The notes under the pieces: model-generated | The model's database searches: none | Seen by the model: the letters and a program-made list of their open reading frames with translations, nothing else | Told to the model about the DNA's origin: nothing | Source: Bimuria novae-zelandiae CBS 107.79 | Lineage: Eukaryota; Ascomycota; Dothideomycetes; Pleosporales; Didymosphaeriaceae | Assembly: GCA_010015655.1 (NCBI GenBank) | Contig: ML976665.1 | Span: 719,736-783,735, forward strand | DNA length: 64,000 nt | Reading direction: 5' to 3' | Translations under genes and position numbers: made by a program | Part shown: positions 56,844-64,000 of the stretch, in pieces | Position numbering within the stretch: the stretch's first letter is position 1 | Layout of the letters: every line of letters begins with the position of its first letter

Positions 56844-57068
56844 TATTAGATTTAATAGTGTTCTGTTACTTTAAGATAATGTAATAATAAGAATTTAATA
56901 GATGTAATAATTAATTAATAATGTTCGTGTTCTGTCTGTGTCTGGAATGTAGATATGTGCGAGGCTCTAAATAAGTGCTGCTGTAGCGCTAGCCCTATTT
57001 AGAATAGTATAAAAGAGAGAGTGCTCTAGCCTCATATCCACAACAGATAGAGGCTATATAATCGGACA
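56844..57068 (-). repeat. Copia 5' LTR (225 bp)
   Basis: Plus-strand start TATTAGATTTAATAG, end ATCGGACA. Same length as the partner LTR. Several of its differences are TpA where the other copy has CpA or TpG, showing slightly heavier RIP. Confidence 0.93.
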
Positions 57069-57073
57069 ATCCT

Positions 57074-60000
57074 CCCTTAGACCCTAAGCCGGAGCGTCCC
57101 CTCCGCTAACGACCCGCTAAGCTCTAAGTCTAGTAAGCCTAATAACTTATATTTTTCGCGCTTATTACTGTTTAAGCCTATTACTTATCTATATACACGC
57201 TCTTTAGGCGCAAGCTAGCGCTTAATTAAGTTCCTAGACCCTCCGCTACTCTTAGACGGCAAGACAACTACGACCTTTAAGCACTAGAGGGCCTATATAG
57301 AGAACAAACTTTGGTCTAACCGCGATTAGTTTGTAAGAGAGACTTTAGAGGATACCTAAAAGCGTATCGTAGCATATATAACTACACGTACAAAAGATCC
57401 CGCCCGTAACTAACTTATAACTTTAATTAGAGCTCTATAAGACGGTGGCGAACGCATTAATAGCGAATTTATAATAAATATAATAGAGTAAGCTTTTGGC
57501 GACCTACATAAGGAGAAGAAGGCCTGTTAGGCATTTATCTAACTACGCCTCCGCTTTATAGCTAAGTTTACTAGCTTCTAAGTAGACTTCTTCCGCCTTA
57601 CGACGCAGCGCAAGCTACTTACTAACTAATAAGTTAAAAAGTTTTACGAAAAGCTTATAGATTAACTCTATATAAATATAGGCTATAATATTCGTCGCCT
57701 TAAGGATAATTACTCTAAGTTTGTTAATATCGCCCGCGATCTTGCACGAGAGGTAGTAATTATAGACTCCTAGGTTATAGCGCGCGCCAAACGAGAATCT
57801 TAAAAGAAGGCTACTTCTACCTTAGCCACTAGGTCTCGCAAGTACGCTTTAATACCAGCGCAGCCCCTTACTTATATATAGCTAACGCGCGCTGCCACTA
57901 TAGCTTTAGGCAGCTAGCTTATCTACTATTATTATAAAAAGTTAAGATATATTACTTAAGACTACTTAAATAGCCCTGTTAATTAGAAAGCGTTAGAGGC
58001 TAGCAATTTAGCACCGTAAGCTAATAAAGAGGTATACTATAAGACTAAGGATAGAGGCTTCCTCTCTTCTAATAAGGAATTAGGAAAAGTATTACTCTAG
58101 GGGAAGTCTCCTTCCTAGAGAATCCTATAGAAGCTACTAGCATACGAGACCTCTTATTTAGCGGAAGTGCTTTTACTCTGCCCTATCGCATTTTAACGAA
58201 CGGGCTAGCAATTAGGTTAAAGACTCTTATCGACATAGGCGTAAGTAGCTACGTCTTAGTTTACTTTAAATACCTTCGCACAATTAAGAAGGGACTTAAG
58301 GTATCTATTAAAAGTATAGAAGCTATTCCCCTGGCTAGATATAATAATTAACTAAACAGGCAGGTAAATAAGCACTTCCAGGCTAACCTGGTGCTAGACA
58401 GCCACCGCCTTACTACTTACTTTATACCCTGCAATACTGGCTGCTACAACCTTATAGTCAGCCGTAAGCTTCTTGAGGAAGCTAACGTTTAAATTAATTA
58501 TAGGTAGTAGATACTTAAGTAGCTAGACATAATATAGATTAACTATAAACAAGACATTATTATCCCAACGCGGGGCATAGCTACAGGAATTAATCCTAAG
58601 TATTAGGTAGATGCTAACCAACGTGATAAGCTTATAGACGTGGCTATTATACGGCATATCTACTACTTATTGCAGCAATCCCCTCAGCGTCGTACCTACT
58701 AAAAGAACCTAGCGAAGATGGAGGAGCAGCTCCACTACCAAGCGCTGCTATTATAAGAGTAGTAGCTAACTTGCCCTAAACCTATCTCTTGCGAGGACCT
58801 CGCTGAGGCAGGCCTTAAGATTAATATTATAGGGGCCGCGGCATTTATAATTAATACGCGTTAGAAAGAGATAGTTATTAGCTATATTAGTGTTTACAAA
58901 GTAAAGAAGCTAATCTAAGACTGTAAGAAAGAGCTAGGCTAGATAGACCCGCTAGACCTAGACGAAGAACTCCGCTAGCTTCTTATAAAGAAGTTACTAT
59001 TCCTAGGCTATGCAGGCGCTACCTTAGCTTACTTCTTAAAGAAGGACTCTAACGTACTACCTCTATACTATAACGGCGTTAATTACAACATTAAGCTAAC
59101 CGTAGATAACATACTAACATTGAGCCTACTATATAGCATGTCTCTAGAGTAGTTATAGCTTATTAAGAATTACCTAAATAACTACCTCTAACGCGGCGTT
59201 ATTACTTACAGCAACGCGCCTTACGCCTCACTAGTACTATTTACTAAGAAGCCTAGAGAGGGGTAGTAATTTTGTGTTAACTATTGCAAGCTTAACGCTA
59301 TTATAAAGAAAAATGTCTATCCTATTTTACTTATCTAAGAGACCCTTGCGAGGCTCGCCCGTGCTAAGATATTTACTAAGCTAGACGTATAGCAGGCCTT
59401 TTATCGTATTTAACTAGACAAGGAAGTAGAGGACCTAACCACGTTTCGTATACGCTATAGTAACTACAAGTATCGTATACTCCTATTTAGTCTCTATAAT
59501 AGACCTGCCACCTTCTAGCGATATATTAATAGGGTACTATATAGCCTACTTAACGACTTTTGTATAGCATATCTAGACAATATCCTTATCTACTTAAAGA
59601 ATCTACTACACTATAAGGAGCATGTTGCGCAGGTGCTTAAACGACTCCGCAACGCTAGTTTGCAAGCAGATATTAAGAAGAGCGAGTTTATAATAACTAG
59701 GACAAAGTTCCTTAGCCTTATTATTAGCACTTAAGGTATTTAGAAGGACCTAGAGAAGATTGCTACTATGCAGGACTAGCCTATACTTATATTAGTTAAA
59801 AGTATATAGTTATTTTTAGGCTTCTATAACTTCTACCAAACCTTCCTTAAGGACTATAGACGCATTGTTAGACCGCTTATAAAGCTCCTTAAAAAGGGCG
59901 CCTAGCATGCCTTTAAAAAGCGAGAGCTTACAGCCTTTTAGTAAGTTAAAGACCTTATACTATTAGATAACATACTTGCTTACTACTCTCCCTATCGCGT

Positions 60001-61335
60001 TACACGCATAGAAACAAACGCAAGTAATAGTGTTATTACTAGCGTACTCTCTTAGCTACAGGATGACGGACTCTGGCGACCTGTAGCCTTCTATTCCAAG
60101 ACAATAAGCGACCCGCAGATGAGCTACAATATACACGATAAAGAGATGCTAGCTATAATCTATAGCCTTAAAGAATAGAGATCTTAGCTTATTAGTCTAT
60201 AGACAACTAAGCCCTTTAGCGCTATTACTAACTATTAAGCGCTAGAGTACTTCTCTACTAAGCGTAAGCTTACTCCTTGACAGATACGCTAGGCTATAAT
60301 AGTAGCTAATTTTAACCTAAAGCTTACCTACTAACTAGGCACTACTAACGTAGTAGCTAACACGCTATTACGTAAGTAGGAGGAACTATAGACTTAAAAA
60401 GAGAAGAAGAAGGTAGCTCGCATAAGGGTCTTCTTATAGGCTAAGTAGCTAGACGTTAATATAGTGTAAGAAGCCACAACCTAACTCACTAACCTAGCTA
60501 CTTAAGGATTATAGGGCTAGGAGCTTAAGATCGCTATAATAGACACCTTTCTAGCCTCTCCCTCTATAAAGGATCCTTATGCCCTCGTCGATTAGGTAAT
60601 TAAGGTAAACTAGAATTATAATAGCCTACAAAAGCTGCGGGAAAAAGCTCTATCTAATAATTAAGAACTATAGAAGCTAAATAATTAAGATCTACTTTTA
60701 TATAAAGATTAGCTAGTTATTCTAGCAGTCAACTTCCTACGCACCTACTTAATCCGAGCCACCTATACTACGTAGCTTACTACTCACCTAGGAAAAAGGA
60801 AGATAGCGAAGCTACTTAAAGATTAGTACTACTAGCCAAATCTAGCGAAGGATATAGACACCTATGTCGCCGCCTATAAGGCTTATTAATAGAGTTATAC
60901 GCCCCGCGACCGCACCCTAGGACTACTTAAGCTACTATTAATACTAGAGCAAGTATAGTAGGACGTTTTAATAGACTTTAAGTTATTCCCACCCGACAAG
61001 AAAGGGTATAATAACGCCTTTATTATGGTTAACCGCCTAAGTAAGCGCTGCTTCTCACTACCTTGCCACAAGATAACCACGGCGGAACAGGCTACAGATA
61101 TGTACTATCGCTATATCTGGCGCGTGTACGGCCTACCCAAGTCTATTATTTCTAATCGAGGCCCGCAGTTCATCTTAGCATTTATAAACAAGCTATGCTA
61201 ACTTATAGGCGTTAAGCAAAAGCTCTTAATAGCTTATTATCTTTAGACTAATAGTAATATAGAAATTATAAACTAGTACCTTAACTAGCGCCTTCGCCCA
61301 TTCATTAACTACTACTAGGATAACACCTTCACCAA
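57074..61335 (+). mobile_element. Ty3/gypsy retrotransposon gag-pol, RIP-inactivated
   Basis: Plus-strand coding sense with many TAG/TAA. Gag: 'LDPPLLLDGKTTTTFKH' then 'RAYIENKLWSNRD' at 57.2-57.4 kb. Protease: 'LKTLIDIGVSSYVLV' near 58.2 kb (Asp kept). Reverse transcriptase: 'FCVNYCKLNAIIKKNVYPIL', 'LARAKIFTKLDV', and a box reading 'IAYLDNILIYLKN', in which the second Asp of the usual YxDD is Asn. RNase H: 'RPVAFYSKTISDPQMSYNIH'. Integrase: 'ATYTT..TTHLGKRKIAKLL', 'DKKGYNNAFIMVNRLSKRC', 'YRYIWRVYGLPKSIISNRGP'. The reading frame breaks off at about 61335, where LINE sequence begins. No 3' LTR is seen, and the 5' LTR probably lies left of the copia insertion. Confidence 0.85.
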
Positions 61336-64000
61336 CTTTAGGAATTTCGAGAAAGTGGTAAAAATTGCGAAATCTTTATCCCGTTCATCTCACTTTCACC
61401 TGAAATCCTACTCTTAGCCATCCTTAGGCACCGCACGCGTGCGGTAGGCTAATAATAGCGATGGAGACGCCTTAGAGGCCCCTTTTAGGGGCCTCTACAG
61501 CGACCTGCCCCGCAGACCCTAAGTCTGCGCGGTAGACTAACATCTAGCACCCCTTTAGGAAGCGCTAATAGACTAATATCCGCCCTCTTAGACGCCTTTC
61601 CTTTGGTGGAGGCGTGCCTATCCGCCTAGAAGCTGCTATAGACATAGTAGCTAATACCTTTACCTCCTACCTTACGGCTGCGCGCAAGGCGGCAGAGACC
61701 TAGGAGAAAGTTATAATAGCTATAGCTAAAGCTATTAACTACTGCGTTGCTAATCTTAAGCGCTTAGAGGAGCTGGCGGCTGCCTCTACCCTCCGCAACC
61801 GCCTTATATAGATACTAAAAAATTTGGCTACGCCAAGCCCTCGTCCGAATATAGCTAGGACTGGCTACGACTCGACAATTACCGCCTACACTACGGACAG
61901 CGACAGCGGTCTTGCCGCCTAGCCCTAGAGGACATGGGCAAGCGTAGCATCCGCCTCCCACAAAGATAGCGGATACACGACAACCACAGGCAGCAGCAGG
62001 AAATCCATAACTATAGATAAGCGGTAAACCACACCTAGATAGGTAATAGACCCACGGATTTTACTTATAGTCGCGGACCTGGCTAACTGGTTAGGCCAGA
62101 CCTTTGCCTTTACTATACGAACGGCTATTTGCGCTACTATAGGGCTTAACCCTAGCGCTATCCCTACGGCCACAAGGACCCGCACTGGGTGGGCTATCAC
62201 TTTGGCCTCCAACGACATACGATAGCAACTTATGGAACAGGAAAAGAAGGAATTAATAATGAGATCTATTAAAGCTAATAGCGCTAAGTTACCCACGCAA
62301 TAGGTTAACTATACTATACCTAGAGTACCTAGTAGCTACTGCTCGCTGCTAGGGGAAGACGTGCCCTACTCCCTTTAGATAATAGTAGATGAGGTTTACA
62401 CGTAGATAAAATAACACCTTGTAAACTATTATCCCTCTTAACACGGCCCTAATTAATTTAGATATACTACCTGGATAGTGTCCTTTAAAAAGCCTGCGGT
62501 AGCTTTCTGCCTCTTTAGTGCCAGCGACCTTTCCCGCGAGATAAGCAAGAAGCGAGCTATAGAACGCCATGACCTTGGCTGCCAGGGCTACTATAACGCA
62601 GCACGCTACACACGCACACCCCGCTACTATAACTATAAAAAGAAACCTAGCGAGCACGAAGGCCTAATAGGAGACGACTACGCTTATAAATAATAATGCC
62701 CTAACTACCGCGGCCCATACGCCGCAGACAACCCCACCTGCCTAGTTAAACCTAGGCAAGTAAATAGCCGTATTATTTAACTAACTTGCCGCGAACTGGC
62801 GACACTAAGACGTGCTAGATAAAAGGCCTTTAACTAGTTATATAACCTACACCCTTAACCTAAGCCTACCGCCTAGGGCCAGGGCACCTCCCCTAGCGGA
62901 GAAGACAATAACTAAACTAAGCCTGTGTTAACAATACTAAGTCAGCCAGAGTAGGAACTGGTGACCTAAAGCTATCGTCCCCTAAGAGGACCTCGACGCT
63001 CGACCCTGTACCCCGACACCGCCTTACGACAAGCCGCTCCACGCCTATTAAATAGGCCTATGCGGTCCTCTGCGCCCACAAGCGATAGCCTAAACCTCGC
63101 CGCGCTTTTTGCCAGAAGCGCGAGACAGGAAGAGCACACACAGTTCTCCTTACAGGAGGACTAGACCATGGACAAATCCTTAAGCTAATAAGGAACAATC
63201 GCCGCAGACCCACCCCACGCAGGGAGCCTAACATTAAAGTATGCTAGACAAATATTAGCAAAAGCGGCCTAGCACATATAGCTACCCTTAAGATTACTTT
63301 TAGGGAGGGTATCGACGTTATCTGCATGCAAGAGCCAGCTACCTGGCCAGGCACACGCACTTCGAACCACCCTGGCTATAACCTCTACCTACTAGTGGAT
63401 GGCTAGGATAGCCAGGAGACCTAGGAGGCAGACCGCCCCTAGGTCCTTATCTTTACCCGTAAGGGAAACTAATTAAAAATCACACTACGCACTCCACTCT
63501 ATGACCGGGACATATAGTAAATTAACGTTAATAGAATCTTAATACTTAATGCCTACCAGGCGCCACAGACTACGCCCGTTCTTAACTATATTACCCACCT
63601 TACCCCGCCTAACAGATGCCTAGCTGGGGGCGACCTCAACGCTAAACATGACATGTTTGAACCTGGTGTCACGACTACACATGGCGGCGCCAAACTGGCC
63701 CAATAGGCCACAGACAGCGGCATGGACTACATTAAAGAGCCTGGGGTCCCCACCCACCGTGCGGGACACGTTATAGACCTCTCCTTCTACAACATTCCCT
63801 TTGCTACCATAGCAGTACAAGCGGACATAAACTGCGGCTTAGACCATAATACGCTAGTTACCACGATACCCGGCAAGGGACAGGAGCCGCTTAACTAGTT
63901 CTAATATAGGATCCCCACTACGAAGCTCTCGCTATTCATTAACGCTGTTACTAATGGGATAAAGGGTATCCCTAGCTTAAACAGGCCACGGACTTGCGAG
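61336..64000 (+). mobile_element. LINE (Tad-like non-LTR retrotransposon), truncated by window edge
   Basis: After a structured leader, ORF1 sense runs from about 61620 with 'AARKAAET', 'IAIAKAINYCVANLKRLEEL', 'PRPNIARTGYDSTITAYTTD', 'GWAITLASNDIR' and a zinc-knuckle region near 62600 ('RTPRYYNYKKPSEHEGL' pattern, Cys changed to Tyr). ORF2 begins near 63200 with an apurinic-type endonuclease: 'DVICMQEPATWPGTR', 'LNAYQAPQ', 'GGDLNAKHDMFEPGVTTTHG', 'HRAGHVIDLSFYNIPFA'. Reverse transcriptase would lie beyond the window. It appears to have inserted into the gypsy integrase region; the 3' junction is not visible. Stops are mostly TAG/TAA. Confidence 0.82.
61431..61615 (+). repeat. Run of four hairpins in the LINE leader
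   Basis: Palindrome CCGCACGCGTGCGG at 61431-61444; GAGGCCCC with TTTTA loop and GGGGCCTC at 61475-61495; CGCAGAC with CCTAA loop and GTCTGCG at 61511-61529; ACGCCT...AGGCGT at 61592-61615. They lie between the start of LINE-like sequence and the first ORF1 coding sense. Confidence 0.8.

Larger units (their letters stand above)
51744..57068 (-). mobile_element. Complete Ty1/copia LTR retrotransposon
   Basis: 5325 bp between two 225-bp LTRs, flanked by a perfect 5-bp target duplication ATCCT (51739-51743 and 57069-57073). Coding sense is on the minus strand, so the 5' LTR is the right one. From right to left: a gag zone; a zinc-knuckle-like block near 55,700-55,800 ('RHSLKDCFYAYPDHAPE'); an integrase zone around 54-55.5 kb; reverse transcriptase at 53028-53237 with 'GYSRAGIVLKLHKALYRLR', 'LLLWQREFTLML' and the catalytic 'IFFYVDDLIIAY'; an RNase H zone at about 52.0-52.7 kb; and a polypurine tract (AAGGGGG) next to the 3' LTR. 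Most frames are broken by TAG/TAA. Gag, integrase and RNase H limits are approximate. Confidence 0.92.

Noticed and set aside
38440..64000. Large giant mobile element (Starship-like) or CRISPR-type arrays
   Set aside because: No tyrosine-recombinase captain gene, no spaced short repeats, and all segments are explained by ordinary nested transposons and RIP.

Overview
The window reads as nuclear DNA of a filamentous ascomycete (Pezizomycotina, most likely a Dothideomycete). The genes have short GT-AG introns of about 47-340 bp. Families typical of that group are present: a fungal-type MET10, FMP52, a DMATS prenyltransferase and 2EXR/F-box-like 'EIRNxIY' proteins. The distal repeats carry the signature of repeat-induced point mutation (RIP, CpA to TpA).

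Positions 1-38,400 form the gene-bearing half. In order: the 3' end of a conserved fungal gene; a tail-anchored thioredoxin; four 2EXR/F-box-like genes interleaved with a small conserved Cys-rich gene; a 618-aa Pro/Gly/Tyr-rich protein; MET10 (sulfite reductase flavoprotein subunit) converging on a D-3-phosphoglycerate dehydrogenase; a two-domain glyoxalase I; a Roadblock/LC7 protein; FMP52; a decayed secreted-protein gene; a 75-aa predicted membrane protein; a MOSC/ferredoxin-reductase fusion; a small predicted mitochondrial protein; an aromatic prenyltransferase; and a membrane glycoprotein gene with an apparent nonsense mutation. Several gene models were rebuilt by hand from splice sites and frame continuity.

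Positions 38,400-64,000 are a nested transposon graveyard. It holds three related Fot1/pogo-type DNA transposons, one pogo-type element of another family, a 3.5-kb Tc1/mariner-like element with a second degenerate reading frame on the opposite strand, a complete Ty1/copia element with 225-bp LTRs and a perfect 5-bp target duplication, a Ty3/gypsy gag-pol, and a LINE truncated by the window edge. Nearly all coding frames there are broken by TAG/TAA stops and by catalytic-residue changes explained by C:G to T:A transitions. Mutation density changes abruptly along the block.

The most unusual features are: three TA-targeting transposons that entered three TA sites within about 19 bp of ancestral sequence; the two-gene Tc1-like element whose catalytic triad reads D/N/K; a shared terminal-repeat layout with swappable 17-bp subterminal repeats; and RIP-type damage apparently reaching a single-copy gene at the edge of the repeat block. 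MET10 and the PHGDH gene both feed cysteine/methionine synthesis (sulfide and serine). No other pathway-level clustering is convincing.
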